Source: Acidobacteriota bacterium
GTDB taxonomy: Bacteria; Acidobacteriota; Terriglobia; Terriglobales; SCQP01
Assembly: GCA_027314025.1 (NCBI GenBank)
Contig: DAHVCP010000025.1
Coordinates: 62,001-126,000, forward strand
Length of the DNA: 64,000 nucleotides
Reading direction: 5' to 3'
A program made the position numbers and the translations under genes. Positions 44,808-54,025 of the stretch are shown here, in pieces. Every line of letters begins with the position of its first letter. The first letter of the stretch is position 1. The notes under the pieces are model-generated. The model was given only the letters and a program-made list of their open reading frames with translations. It made no database searches and was not told the DNA's origin.

Positions 44808-47800
44808 ATGAAGCGCGCATTCATTGTGCTGTTTCTCGCCGCCGCCCTGGTCACGGTCCTGGTGGCGGCGCGGATGGGAGCCCAGCCCCGCGGGGTGAAC
44901 GCGGCCCTGCGGGCCAACAACCGCGGCGTCGCCTACATGGACCGCAGTGAGTTTGCGGCCGCGGCAATGGCGTTCCAGCAGGCGCTGGCCGCGGACCCGC
45001 GTCTGGTGACGGCGCAGGCCAATTTGGGCATCGCGTATTACGCGGCGGCGAAAGCCGGCCCGGCCCGGTCGGCTTTGGAACAGGCGCTGCGGCAGGAACC
45101 GGGAAACGTGCGCGCGCACTATGTGCTGGCGCTGATTGACCGCAATGAGGGCCATTACGCCGCGGCGCTGCGGTTGATGCAATTCGTCGTCCGCCGCGCG
45201 CCGGCCGATCCCACGGCGAACTACTTCACCGGCTTTTTCCTCTTGCGCTTGGGCCGAAACCGGCAGGCCGTCGTTTATCTGCGTCGCGCGCTGGCGCAAA
45301 ATCCAGATGACGTTTCCGCCCTGTTCAACCTCGCCAATGCCTATCGCGCCATGGGCCAGCAGCAGCGGGCGATGGCGTACCTTCAGCGCTTCCAAAAGGT
45401 TCGCGCGGAGTCCGCCCTGAACACGGCGACCAACCTGGTCTATGGGAACGAAGGGCGCTTCGCCAAGGCCGTGGCGACCGTGCCGGCCCATCTCCGCGCC
45501 CGCCCGCACCCCGTCCCGGTGAAGTTCGTCCTGGCGCCTCCCGCGCGGACCGGCATCGACTTCCGCGATGGCGGCCCGGCCACCGCCCAGGCGCCCGGAG
45601 CGGGCGTCTGCGTCATTGATGAGGGCCAGCCCGCAGGCCGGCCCGAGTTGTTTTTCGTCAATGCCGATGGCAAGCCGGCCCTCTACAAAAACCTCGGCGG
45701 CGGCCGCTTCCAGAACGTGACGGCGGGGTCCGGCCTGGACCTGCCCATGCATGGCCGCGGCTGCGCCGTCGGCGACTACGACAATGACGGCCGGCCCGAC
45801 ATCGCCGTCGCCGAGCCGCACCGCATTTTGCTCTTTCACAACTTGGGCAAGGGTAAGTTCCAGGAGGTGGGACGGCAGGCGGGGTTGGCGCCCGATCCCA
45901 AGGCCGATTACCTTGCAGTGGCATGGGTGGACCTGATGGCCAACGGCCATCTGGACCTGCTCGCCACCAATGCGGCGGCGCAGGGACGGGTCCGGGTCTG
46001 GGAGAATCTCGCCACCGGACGGTTCAAGAACGTTTCAACCGCCTCGCAAATTGGACAATCGCCTGGCGCCTACTCCGGGCTGGTGGCCACGGATTTCGAC
46101 AACGACCGCGACATTGACCTGGTGCTTACCAGACCCCATGGCGCCGCGACGATCTATTCCAACCTGCGCACCGGGGCCTTTGCGCCGCTGGAGCCCTGGC
46201 GCGGCGATCCGGCGGCGGACGCGCGGGGCGTGATCGCCCTCGACTACAACAAAGACGGCTGGATGGACCTGTTCTTCACCCGCCGCGATGGGCCGCCGGT
46301 GCTGCTGCGCAACACCGGCCTGCGCCGCTTCCGGCCGGCGCCATTGCCCGCCGTCAACCGCCAGTTGACCGATGCCTGGGGCGCCACGGCGATTGATTTC
46401 GACAATGATGGCTTTCTGGATATTGCCCTTGTTGCTCAGCAAGATGGCCATTCAGTATTAAAGCTGTACCGTAATCTCGGCGACGGCGCATTTGCCGACG
46501 CTACCGCCAGCACCGGCTTGAGCCGCCTTAAGCTGCGGCATCCACGGTCGCTGGTGGCCGTGGATTGGCAAGGCAATGGCGCGCCGGGGCTCATCCTCAC
46601 CCAGGCGGGCGGCCCTCCCGTCCTGTTGCGCAATGTCGGCGGCAATGCCAACCATTCCCTGTTGGTGACGCTGCGCGGCTTGAAGGACAACAAAACCGGC
46701 ATCGGCAGTAAGGTGACGGTGCGCGCGGCGGGACTGTGGCAGAAAGAGGAGATCGAGGCGGGATCGGGATATTTGGGACAGAACGGCTCCGCGCTCCTCT
46801 TCGGCTTGGGCCGGCAGCACGCCGATACGGTCAGCATGTTGTGGCCCACCGGCGTTTTGCAGGATGAATTTCCGCCCGCTGGCAGCCGCCAAGTCCTGTA
46901 CCACGAGTTGAACCGCGCCGGTGGATCTTGCCCCATCCTCTATAGCTGGAATGGCCGCAAATTCGCCTTCGTGGACGACATCATCGGTCCCGGCGTGATC
47001 GGGGAATGGACCGGACCGGGGCAATACGATGCCCCGCAGCCGTCGGAATGCCTGAAGATCCCCACGCGGGACATCGCCCTGCGCGACGGCGGATATTCCT
47101 TCCGCTTCACCGATCAGATGCAGGAAGTCGTGTATTTGGACCGTGCGCGGCTCATGGTCGTGGATCATCCCGCCGGCGTTCGGGTCTTCACCAACGACAA
47201 GTGGAATCCCGATGGCCAAGCGCCGGCATTCCATTTGTGGGAGACCGCCAACACCCGCCTTCCGTTGGCGGCCACGACCGCGCCACTCGCCGCCGGCGCG
47301 CGTCCCATCAACGTGCTGCCTCGGCTCCGGCGCGGGCGCTACATCGCAATCCGCGCGCGGGGCGTCTTCCCCGGCTATGTCGGCCTGCACGCGCTCACGC
47401 TCAACCTGGGACGGTTTCCGCGCGGCGCCAAGGCGGAGTTGTTGCTGCATGGCTGGACCGATTATTACTTCCCGGGAACCACCCGGATCGCCTATGAGAA
47501 CCACGTCGCCACCGTCGCGCCGCGGCTGCAAATTCCCGACGGACACGGCGGCTGGCGAACCGTGCTGGCTTCCATGGGCGCGCCGGCAGGTCTGCCGCGG
47601 TGGATGGTGGTCAACTTGACGCCGATCTTGCGCCGGCGGCGAAACCAAGCCGGCGACCTGCGCGTGCGCATCGTCACCAATCTGGCGATCTACTGGAACC
47701 GCATCCTAGTGGCGACCGGCGGCGGCGCGCCGTTGCGCGTGAACCATGTGCAAGCCAGCCAAGCCCGGCTGAGCTTCCTGGGCTTCCCGGCGCAGACGCG

Positions 47801-48185
47801 CAGTTGGCCGGAAGCCTTCGATTATCAGCGCGTGGCGCGGGATATCGGGTTTCGCGCCCCGGAAGGTAACTATACCCGCTACGGCGCGGTGAACGCGTTG
47901 TTGGCGGCCAATGATGACCGCTACGTCATCATGGCCCCTGGAGATCAAATCGCCTTCCACTTCTCGGCGCGCCGCCTCCCGCCCTTGCCGCCGGGCTGGC
48001 GCAGGACGTTATTCTTTTGCGCCGATGGCTTCACCAAGGGACGGGAATTCACCACCGCCTACCCCAACACCGTCGGCCCGCTCCCGTTGCAGGGCCGGGC
48101 TTATCCCCCGGCGCCAAGGGAACCGAGCCTGCCGGTTTTGCGTTACCGCTTGCAGTACAACACGCGGCATATCGGGCGGCGCTAG
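44808..48185 (+). CDS. large exported TPR + FG-GAP/ASPIC protein with a long extra C-terminal region
   Basis: A 1125-residue protein with an N-terminal signal or anchor (about residues 1-26). TPR repeats fill roughly 33-215 (NNRGVAYMDRSEFAAAAMAF, ANLGIAYYAAAKAGPARSAL, FNLANAYRAMGQQQRAMAYL). FG-GAP calcium-binding repeats follow (VGDYDNDGRPDIAVAE, ATDFDNDRDIDLVLTR, ALDYNKDGWMDLFFTR, AIDFDNDGFLDIALVA). An ASPIC/UnbV module (about 615-700: GIGSKVTVRAAG, LFGLGRQHADTVSMLWPTG) then leads into about 420 further residues, starting CPILYSWNGRKFAFVDDIIG, that are mostly beta and not recognised. Function unknown; probably periplasmic or surface-exposed. Confidence 0.83.
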   Translation: MKRAFIVLFLAAALVTVLVAARMGAQPRGVNAALRANNRGVAYMDRSEFAAAAMAFQQALAADPRLVTAQANLGIAYYAAAKAGPARSALEQALRQEPGNVRAHYVLALIDRNEGHYAAALRLMQFVVRRAPADPTANYFTGFFLLRLGRNRQAVVYLRRALAQNPDDVSALFNLANAYRAMGQQQRAMAYLQRFQKVRAESALNTATNLVYGNEGRFAKAVATVPAHLRARPHPVPVKFVLAPPARTGIDFRDGGPATAQAPGAGVCVIDEGQPAGRPELFFVNADGKPALYKNLGGGRFQNVTAGSGLDLPMHGRGCAVGDYDNDGRPDIAVAEPHRILLFHNLGKGKFQEVGRQAGLAPDPKADYLAVAWVDLMANGHLDLLATNAAAQGRVRVWENLATGRFKNVSTASQIGQSPGAYSGLVATDFDNDRDIDLVLTRPHGAATIYSNLRTGAFAPLEPWRGDPAADARGVIALDYNKDGWMDLFFTRRDGPPVLLRNTGLRRFRPAPLPAVNRQLTDAWGATAIDFDNDGFLDIALVAQQDGHSVLKLYRNLGDGAFADATASTGLSRLKLRHPRSLVAVDWQGNGAPGLILTQAGGPPVLLRNVGGNANHSLLVTLRGLKDNKTGIGSKVTVRAAGLWQKEEIEAGSGYLGQNGSALLFGLGRQHADTVSMLWPTGVLQDEFPPAGSRQVLYHELNRAGGSCPILYSWNGRKFAFVDDIIGPGVIGEWTGPGQYDAPQPSECLKIPTRDIALRDGGYSFRFTDQMQEVVYLDRARLMVVDHPAGVRVFTNDKWNPDGQAPAFHLWETANTRLPLAATTAPLAAGARPINVLPRLRRGRYIAIRARGVFPGYVGLHALTLNLGRFPRGAKAELLLHGWTDYYFPGTTRIAYENHVATVAPRLQIPDGHGGWRTVLASMGAPAGLPRWMVVNLTPILRRRRNQAGDLRVRIVTNLAIYWNRILVATGGGAPLRVNHVQASQARLSFLGFPAQTRSWPEAFDYQRVARDIGFRAPEGNYTRYGAVNALLAANDDRYVIMAPGDQIAFHFSARRLPPLPPGWRRTLFFCADGFTKGREFTTAYPNTVGPLPLQGRAYPPAPREPSLPVLRYRLQYNTRHIGRR

Positions 48186-48301
48186 CCTTGGCCGCCACCC
48201 GGCGGAATGGCCCGCCCGCGTAGCGGCCTGGCGGCGCTGCCGCCGCCAGCCCTGGTCCGTCGCGCCCGCCAGCGGCGTGGTATGGTCAAGAATTCCTGCT
48301 T

Positions 48302-49366
48302 ATGAAAGCCGCGATTGTAGGCCTGCCGCAGGTAGGCAAGACGACTCTGTTCCAAATGCTGACTGGGCTGGAAGCCGGCCGGCGGGAAGATACCGTGGGC
48401 ATCGCCAAGCTTCCCGATGCCCGCCTGGACCAGCTCTCCGCCCTATTCCACCCGCGCAAACATACCCCGGCGACGCTGGAGTTGGTGGACTTGGCGGCAT
48501 TGACCGAAGCCAGCCTGCGGGAAGGCACGGGCATCGCCGCGTTGCGCGCGGGCGACGCGCTGATCCATGTATTACGCGGTTTTCAGGACCCCAGCGTGCC
48601 CCATGAGGCCGGCACGGTGGATCCGATGCGGGACCTGCAACGGTTGGATTTCGACCTCATCATCAGTGATTTGGGCCAGGTCGAAAAGCGCTTGGAACGG
48701 GTCACCAAGGATCTGAAAAAGCAGCGTAACGCCCTGCTGGCGGAGGAAGCCGCGCTGCTGGAGCGCATGAAGGCGCAGCTCGAAAGCGAACAGCCGCTGC
48801 GCGCCATGGCGCTGACGCCGGCCGAGGAAAAGCTCACGCGCGGCTTTCAGTTTTTGAGCCAAAAGCCCTTGTTGTACGTGCTGAACGTGGGCGAGGAAGA
48901 GGCGGCAGACATGGACGGCGCATGGCGGCGCGCGGGTGGTGCAGCCGTGGGCACGGCCCCCCAAACCGGCGCGGTGGTGGTCTGCGCCAAAATCGAAGCC
49001 GAAATAGCCAGCCTGCCCGCGGAAGACGCCGCGGCCTTCTTGCAAGGCTATGGGCTCAAGGAGTCCGGACTCATCCGCCTGGCGCGAGCCGCCTATGCGC
49101 TACTCGGGCTGATTTCCTTTTTCACCGCCGGCGAGGATGAATGCCGCGCCTGGACGCTGACGCAGGGCTCGCGGGCGGTGGACGCGGCGGGAGTCATTCA
49201 TTCCGACTTGGCCAAGCATTTTATCCGCGCCGAGGTCATACGCTGGGATGAATTGCTCGCGCTCGGGGGCGAGGCGGCGGCGCGCGAAAAAGGACGATTG
49301 CGCTTGGAAGGCAAGGACTATATCGTGCAGGATGGTGATGTCTTGCACGTTCGCCACGGCGGCTAG
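48302..49366 (+). CDS. ychF: Obg-like ATPase YchF
   Basis: A 354-residue P-loop protein of the Obg/HflX superfamily. G1 is VGLPQVGKTTLFQML and G3-like LELVDLAALTEAS. The G4 position reads LNVGEE, an NxxE that in this family gives ATP over GTP specificity. A coiled-coil insertion (about residues 125-170) and a C-terminal TGS-like domain follow, with AGEDECRAWTLTQGSRAVDA and HSDLAKHFIRAEVIRWDELL. YchF binds ribosomes and is linked to oxidative-stress control. The guanine-nucleotide effector loop is shorter than in Escherichia coli. Confidence 0.93.
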   Translation: MKAAIVGLPQVGKTTLFQMLTGLEAGRREDTVGIAKLPDARLDQLSALFHPRKHTPATLELVDLAALTEASLREGTGIAALRAGDALIHVLRGFQDPSVPHEAGTVDPMRDLQRLDFDLIISDLGQVEKRLERVTKDLKKQRNALLAEEAALLERMKAQLESEQPLRAMALTPAEEKLTRGFQFLSQKPLLYVLNVGEEEAADMDGAWRRAGGAAVGTAPQTGAVVVCAKIEAEIASLPAEDAAAFLQGYGLKESGLIRLARAAYALLGLISFFTAGEDECRAWTLTQGSRAVDAAGVIHSDLAKHFIRAEVIRWDELLALGGEAAAREKGRLRLEGKDYIVQDGDVLHVRHGG

Positions 49367-49387
49367 GCGCCGGGCCGGGAGGAACGA

Positions 49388-49987
49388 ATGGCGTTTTGCA
49401 ATAAGTGCGGAGCGGAGCTGGATGCGGGTTCCGCGTTTTGCGGCCAATGCGGCAGCCGCGTGGTCGCGGCGCCACCGGTCGGCGCCACCCTGGCGGCCCC
49501 CGCGCCGCTTCCGCCGCGCCGGCGCGGCATGGGCGTCGGCGCCAAAATCGCCATCGGCGTGGCTGCGGCCATCGGCGCGCTGCTGGTGGTAGCGGCCGTC
49601 TTTGGCATATTTGTCGCGGCGCATGTCAAAAAGGTCCAACTGGCCAACGGGCAAACCCTGGTCGAAACGCCGTTCGGCACCGCCAAGAGCGGACAGCCCT
49701 CCGACATCACCGCCCGCCAGCTCGGCATCCCCGTCTATCCAGGCGCCCATCCGCAAAGCAGCGTGGTCGGTTCGTTCGGCAGCTTCCAGGGCGCCGTGCT
49801 CCGCTTCCGCACCAGCGACACGCCCGCTCAGGTCTTGGCGTTTTACCGCGGCCGGTTTCCAGCGGCGGACATCACCGTGCATCAGAGCCGCCAATTGGTG
49901 CTCGTGGACCGCGGTTACAAGATCGCAATCCAGGTGCAGCCGCGGGACGGCGAATCCGAGATCGTCATCGCCCGCTCCAAGGATTAG
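49388..49987 (+). CDS. zinc-ribbon protein with one membrane helix
   Basis: A 199-residue protein. An N-terminal zinc ribbon (FCNKCGAELDAGSAFCGQCG) is joined by a Pro-rich linker to a membrane helix near residues 52-78. A soluble C-terminal domain follows (ITARQLGIPVYPGAHP, FRTSDTPAQVLAFYRGRFPA), a pattern seen in acidobacterial proteins annotated only as zinc-ribbon domain proteins. A good ribosome-binding site (GGGAGGAACG) precedes the ATG. Its last 4 bp overlap the end of cutA. Confidence 0.75.
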   Translation: MAFCNKCGAELDAGSAFCGQCGSRVVAAPPVGATLAAPAPLPPRRRGMGVGAKIAIGVAAAIGALLVVAAVFGIFVAAHVKKVQLANGQTLVETPFGTAKSGQPSDITARQLGIPVYPGAHPQSSVVGSFGSFQGAVLRFRTSDTPAQVLAFYRGRFPAADITVHQSRQLVLVDRGYKIAIQVQPRDGESEIVIARSKD

Positions 49988-50334
49988 CGTTCCGGCTCCC
50001 GCGGCGCGGGCGGAGTGGCCGCCACGCCCGCGGCAATCCAGTCCAGGTAGGCGGCGCTAGCGGCCACGATGGGCACCGCGATGATCTCCGGGTTTTCGTA
50101 GGAATGGAGCTTGCGAATCGCCGCTTCCACCTCGGGAAACCGTTCGCGCAGCGTCTTTAGCAGCAAGGGATATTCCGTGGCTTCCTGCGCCCGGCCATGC
50201 CAGACGAAATAGGAATGCATGTGGTTGCCCAGGTTCGCGCAGGCGACCAGTTTTTGCTCCAGCAAATGCTTGGCGATGGTTTCGCCTTCCATCAGGCTGG
50301 CGCAGGTGGTCAGAACGAGGATGGCCTCTCGCAT
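49984..50334 (-). CDS. cutA: CutA1 divalent-cation tolerance protein
   Basis: A 116-residue trimeric ferredoxin-like protein linked to copper and other cation tolerance. Typical segments are LVLTTCASLMEGETIAKHLL, EQKLVACANLG, YPLLLKTLRERFPEVEAAI and LHSYENPEIIAVPIVAASAAYLDWI. Cys29-region and the His/Tyr pair of HSYE are the conserved surface. It overlaps the convergent zinc-ribbon gene by 4 bp. Confidence 0.93.
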   Translation of the reverse strand: MREAILVLTTCASLMEGETIAKHLLEQKLVACANLGNHMHSYFVWHGRAQEATEYPLLLKTLRERFPEVEAAIRKLHSYENPEIIAVPIVAASAAYLDWIAAGVAATPPAPREPER

Positions 50335-50670
50335 GGCGGCTTGGCCCCAGGGTAGCAGGGTTCCGCCCGCTCCCTCGCTGGTCGCGTGTTAGTCCCGTGT
50401 TGGTCCCGTGCTGGCCCCGTGTTGGTCCCGTGCTGGTTTCGTGCTAGCCCCGCCGCGCCGCCGCCGGCCACGATGGTTCCCCGCGGGCCCCAACCCCGCC
50501 GCTGGCGGGCCGTCGCGAGCCGCGGCCGAGCGCGCGGCCGGCCTGGCGTCCGGCCGGCCTCGCGGCCGCCAACTGCGCGCCATGCCCGGTGCGGACTATG
50601 GTTCCTGCCGCGCTCGCCGAACCGGATTCTCCTTGACGTCTCCAGCGATTACGGTCGAAGGTGGGTATGG
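50335..50670. other. intergenic region with an 11-bp tandem array
   Basis: No gene is supported. It contains six tandem 11-bp units (50381-50446), then GC-rich palindromes including two GGCCGGCC copies flanking TGGCGTCC. AAGGTGGG at 50658-50665 may be the ribosome-binding site of the FtsB-like gene. Confidence 0.5.
50381..50446. repeat. 11-bp tandem repeat, six units
   Basis: Units GTCGCGTGTTA, GTCCCGTGTTG, GTCCCGTGCTG, GCCCCGTGTTG, GTCCCGTGCTG, GTTTCGTGCTA. The period is close to one helical turn and not a multiple of three. Confidence 0.75.
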
Positions 50671-50976
50671 ATGCGTTTGTTTCCCGCCATCACGGGTTCG
50701 TCGCCAATGGCTCGCCGGCTTCTCCTGGCTGGCGTGGCGTTGCTGTTTGTCTGGGCGGTCCGAGTGGCGGTGTTCGGGCCCCACGGCTACCTGGCCCTTC
50801 GCCGGGAGCAGGCCGTGTACGCCCGGCAGCAGCGGCAATTGCGCAAGATGGAAACCGAGAACCGCGACTTGCATCGCGACATCCGGAACCTGCGATCCAA
50901 CCCCGAAACGATCGAGAGCATCGCCCGGCGGCAACTGCACCTGACTCGGCCGGGAGAAGTCGTTTACACCTATTAA
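50671..50976 (+). CDS. FtsB/DivIC-like septum formation protein
   Basis: A 101-residue bitopic protein. One membrane helix (about residues 15-33, RLLLAGVALLFVWAVRVAVF) precedes a coiled coil rich in Glu/Arg/Leu (EQAVYARQQRQLRKMETENR) and a short C-terminal segment, ARRQLHLTRPGEVVYTY. The YIARxxLxLxxPGEVVY-like end is typical of FtsB/DivIC, which binds FtsL and FtsQ in the divisome. The ATG at 50707 is an alternative start and would remove 12 residues. Confidence 0.8.
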   Translation: MRLFPAITGSSPMARRLLLAGVALLFVWAVRVAVFGPHGYLALRREQAVYARQQRQLRKMETENRDLHRDIRNLRSNPETIESIARRQLHLTRPGEVVYTY

Positions 50977-51026
50977 GTGCGCCATCGCGGACGTGCCCGG
51001 AGGCGGCTCGCGAATGGCGTGCCCGG

Positions 51027-51842
51027 CTAGGCGATCTTTCCCGCCAGCGGCGAGCTGGCGTTGGCATACAGCCGCTCCGGCATCCGCCCCGCACGGTAGC
51101 TTGCCCGGCCCGCCGCCACGGCCAAGCGCATCGCCTCGGCCATGCGCGCCGGGTCGGCGGCGGCGGCGATCGCGGTGTTCATCAACATCCCGTCGGCGCC
51201 CAGCTCCATGGCCCAGGCGGCGTCGGACGCGCAGCCGACGCCGGCGTCCACGATCAGCGGAACGGTGGTGATCTTCTCGCGCAAAATGCGGAGGGCGGTG
51301 GGGTTTTGAATGCCCAGGCCCGAGCCGATCGGTGCGGCCAGCGGCATGACTGCGGCGGCGCCCGCGTCCACCAGCCGCTGCGCGGTGATCAGATCGTCGT
51401 TGGTGTAGGGCAAAACGATGAAACCCTCGCGCACCAACTGGCGCGTTGCCTCCAGCAAGGCGGCGGTATCGGGAAACAGCGTATCCGGATCGCCGATAAC
51501 CTCCAGCTTGACCCAGGGATTCTCCAGCGCCTCGCGCGCCAAGCGGGCGGTGCGCATCGCATCTTCCGCGTTAAAGCAGCCGGCCGTGTTAGGCAAAATG
51601 TGGATCCGGGCAGGATCCAGGTAATCCAGCAGATTTTCTTCCCCGCGGCGCGTGATGTTCACGCGGCGCACCGCCACGGTCACCATCTCCGCGCCGGAGA
51701 TGCGAATGCACTCCGCGGTCTGCTGAAAGCTGGCGTACTTGCCGGTGCCGACGATCAGCCGGGAGTGAAACTCCCGTCCGGCAATGGACCAAGCGTCGGC
51801 GGTGGAGACTGGGGCGGGAGCGACGGGTGGCATCTCCCTCAT
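51027..51842 (-). CDS. thiG: thiazole synthase
   Basis: ThiG (271 residues), a TIM-barrel enzyme that forms the thiazole phosphate of thiamine from deoxyxylulose 5-phosphate, dehydroglycine and ThiS thiocarboxylate. Conserved segments are [40 protein letters not shown], the Schiff-base Lys in [27 protein letters not shown] and [20 protein letters not shown]. No thiS, thiF, thiH/thiO or thiE is adjacent, so the pathway is scattered. An ATG at 51833 is an alternative start. Confidence 0.96.
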   Translation of the reverse strand: MREMPPVAPAPVSTADAWSIAGREFHSRLIVGTGKYASFQQTAECIRISGAEMVTVAVRRVNITRRGEENLLDYLDPARIHILPNTAGCFNAEDAMRTARLAREALENPWVKLEVIGDPDTLFPDTAALLEATRQLVREGFIVLPYTNDDLITAQRLVDAGAAAVMPLAAPIGSGLGIQNPTALRILREKITTVPLIVDAGVGCASDAAWAMELGADGMLMNTAIAAAADPARMAEAMRLAVAAGRASYRAGRMPERLYANASSPLAGKIA

Positions 51843-51900
51843 GCTAGCACTCGGCCGCGCCGCGCCGGCCCGCTCCCCTGCGTCCATCGGCGTCCGCAAG

Positions 51901-53580
51901 CTAAGCTCCGCCAATCGCTCGCCTGGGCGCTTGGGATCCAGCGGAAGTCGCCGCCAAAGCGCGTTGCAGGTGCCGCAGGTAACGACGGTGCTCACGCCGG
52001 AATCCCGCGGCGTCCGCCGGTCCGACCAGTTCTTGCGCGAACGCCGCGAATGCGGCCCGGAACGCCGTATAGGCAACGCGGTACCAGGGCAGGCGGGCAA
52101 ACAACTCGCGGTCACCGCTGCGCGATTGATACGCGGCAATGACCGCCTCGGCACACGGGCTCCCGAACTCCGTCTCCATGCCGGCCAAATCCCAGGCGAT
52201 GTCGGCGGGGCCGGGGAAAAAATGATCATCGCCATGGTCCAAAGCGTCAAATTTCAAATAAGTTCCGTCGTCCCCCACCGCCCATTCATGCCACAGCACG
52301 CGGCCATCCAGTCGTACGGGTGGCGCCTCCGGTGGCAGCGGCGGGGACGGCGCGCCGGCCAAGGCGCGCACATTGGCGGCGGTCATGGCTTGCAATTCCG
52401 CGCTGGGCGGCTGGGATGGCCCGAGTGCGAACGCGGAACGTAGAAACGCAAAGTAGGAGCCTGCCCAGCGGGTCCAAGCCGCCGCCGTGCATTCCGCATC
52501 ATGCAGCGGGCGCGCCGCCCGCCACGGGAAGCGCAACCAGCCTTCGCCGGCGCAGACTCCGGCAATGGAGAATCCATGACCCGCCAATGCGCGAGAACGA
52601 TCCGCGGCCTCGGCATGGGTCCGGCCGAGCCCTGAAAACTTGTACAGCCAACGGCCGTTGCGAGCAAGAAATTTGACCCGTTCTTCCTGCGGCCACACCG
52701 GTACATCCCGCAACCGCGGCAAGAGCTTCCGCCATCCGCCGCCACTCAGGTCCCGCCCCCAGCCGCGCCTCGGCGCCACTTCGCTGGCGGGAAACTTACA
52801 CCATTTGTCCCATTCGCGAGCGACCACCGTGTGGCACAGACGCTTGCCGGATGGATTCCAGCTCGGCAGCAGGACGATACGGCTGAGCGGAACCCCTTGG
52901 GCCTGTACCCACCGCACCGCCCCACCGAAGGAGGAACCGCTCAGACCCGGGCCCTCGTCCACCACGGCAACCAGCCCCGGCCATTGCTGAACGTGCCGTC
53001 TCAACGTGGCGTTGGCGCGATAGGTGCGGTCCTCGGGATGGCCGTGGGGGCGGAGGGTGAAGACGTCGCACCGGCGACCCGTGGCCCGCAGCACGGCCGC
53101 CACCACCGGGGCCAAGGTGCTACCAATCGTTCGCAAACCGATGACCAGTACTGGTCCGCGCGGTTGCGCCGCCGCCAGCCGCCGCGCCGGCTCGACGTAC
53201 GCTGCCGGGCTCAGCGCATAGTACCGGAACCCCTCGGGGCACGCGGCGACAACCATCGTCTCCGGCGGTGGCAGCCCCTGCGCCAGGGCCGCGAACGCGG
53301 CGACCGGCGAAACCCGCGGAAGCAGCCCGAGGTAGGTCTCCGCTGCCACGATGGACAAATCCATCGCCGCCCGTTGCGCCGGCCGCCGCGCGTCCTCTTC
53401 GCCACCCCAATGGTCGGATAAGGCGCATTCCAGCCCGCCGGCCGCCAACAATAGCCGCAACGCAGCATTGTCCCGGGCCGGGCAACCCGCCGCCGCACCA
53501 GAGCCGGGCAAATACGCCCTGACTTCGGCCACCAGCTCGGCCAGCCGCACGCGCACTCGGGCATGGCGAAAAACGATCAT
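51901..53580 (-). CDS. phosphoribosyltransferase-like / phosphotransferase-like fusion, function unknown
   Basis: A 559-residue protein not matched to a named family. The N-terminal half (to about 250) looks like a type I PRTase: [20 protein letters not shown] resembles the pyrophosphate loop, and [17 protein letters not shown] (204-220) the PRPP-binding signature (hydrophobic run, Asp-Glu, then GxSG). The C-terminal half resembles an APH/choline-kinase fold: [57 protein letters not shown], with a D-x-A-x-DLA end typical of these kinases. It may process a nucleoside-like compound. An 81-residue gene precedes it on the same strand (36 bp, or 6 bp if the GTG at 53610 is used). Confidence 0.6.
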   Translation of the reverse strand: MIVFRHARVRVRLAELVAEVRAYLPGSGAAAGCPARDNAALRLLLAAGGLECALSDHWGGEEDARRPAQRAAMDLSIVAAETYLGLLPRVSPVAAFAALAQGLPPPETMVVAACPEGFRYYALSPAAYVEPARRLAAAQPRGPVLVIGLRTIGSTLAPVVAAVLRATGRRCDVFTLRPHGHPEDRTYRANATLRRHVQQWPGLVAVVDEGPGLSGSSFGGAVRWVQAQGVPLSRIVLLPSWNPSGKRLCHTVVAREWDKWCKFPASEVAPRRGWGRDLSGGGWRKLLPRLRDVPVWPQEERVKFLARNGRWLYKFSGLGRTHAEAADRSRALAGHGFSIAGVCAGEGWLRFPWRAARPLHDAECTAAAWTRWAGSYFAFLRSAFALGPSQPPSAELQAMTAANVRALAGAPSPPLPPEAPPVRLDGRVLWHEWAVGDDGTYLKFDALDHGDDHFFPGPADIAWDLAGMETEFGSPCAEAVIAAYQSRSGDRELFARLPWYRVAYTAFRAAFAAFAQELVGPADAAGFRREHRRYLRHLQRALAATSAGSQAPRRAIGGA

Positions 53581-53616
53581 GGCGCCGGAAGCAACCGTTC
53601 GCGCTGCCACCAGCGG

Positions 53617-53862
53617 CTAGGCGGCTCGCCATCGCTGGCCGCGGCGAGGCGAACGGGAAATATCACCGTCTTTATCCAGAAAATAGAGATAGTCCTTCTC
53701 GCGCTGTACGGCGTTGGGCGCAATGATCTCCCGGGTGTTTCCCTCTGGCGGCTTTGGGGCGCGGGGCTTGGCGGCGCGCCATACGTTGCCGTGGCCATCG
53801 AGAAAATAGATGTACGTACGGTAGTCCCGCTCCAAGCCCAAACGTTTCACCTTTTCGGCCAT
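53617..53862 (-). CDS. 81-residue protein with duplicated YFLDxxG motif
   Basis: A small basic protein. Two related segments are visible: YRTYIYFLDGHGNVWRAAK (about residues 14-32) and KDYLYFLDKDGDISRSPRR (about 58-76), so it consists of two copies of a short beta-hairpin-like unit. It starts MAEKVKRLGLERD after a strong GAGGGAGGGG ribosome-binding site, which rejects the longer frame from 54009. It appears to be co-transcribed with the PRTase/kinase fusion. Function unknown. Confidence 0.7.
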   Translation of the reverse strand: MAEKVKRLGLERDYRTYIYFLDGHGNVWRAAKPRAPKPPEGNTREIIAPNAVQREKDYLYFLDKDGDISRSPRRGQRWRAA

Positions 53863-54025
53863 TGCCCCTCCCTCCCTGCGGTTCTCCGTTTGGGGTATTC
53901 GATTCCCGCACCCGCACTCGGGCTGCCAGCACGGCTGACCCGATTCCGCCAAACTCGCAATAGCGTTTGAGATGCGTGCTGAATTCCGTAGAATTGGCCA
54001 GAGCAGCATTTACCGGAGGGAAACT

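Noticed and set aside
44416-44820. A 134-codon minus-strand open frame over the selenoprotein start
   Set aside because: Different frame, Arg/Gly-rich, and no ribosome-binding site. The frame with the in-line UGA has the promoter, the Shine-Dalgarno and the thioredoxin motif.
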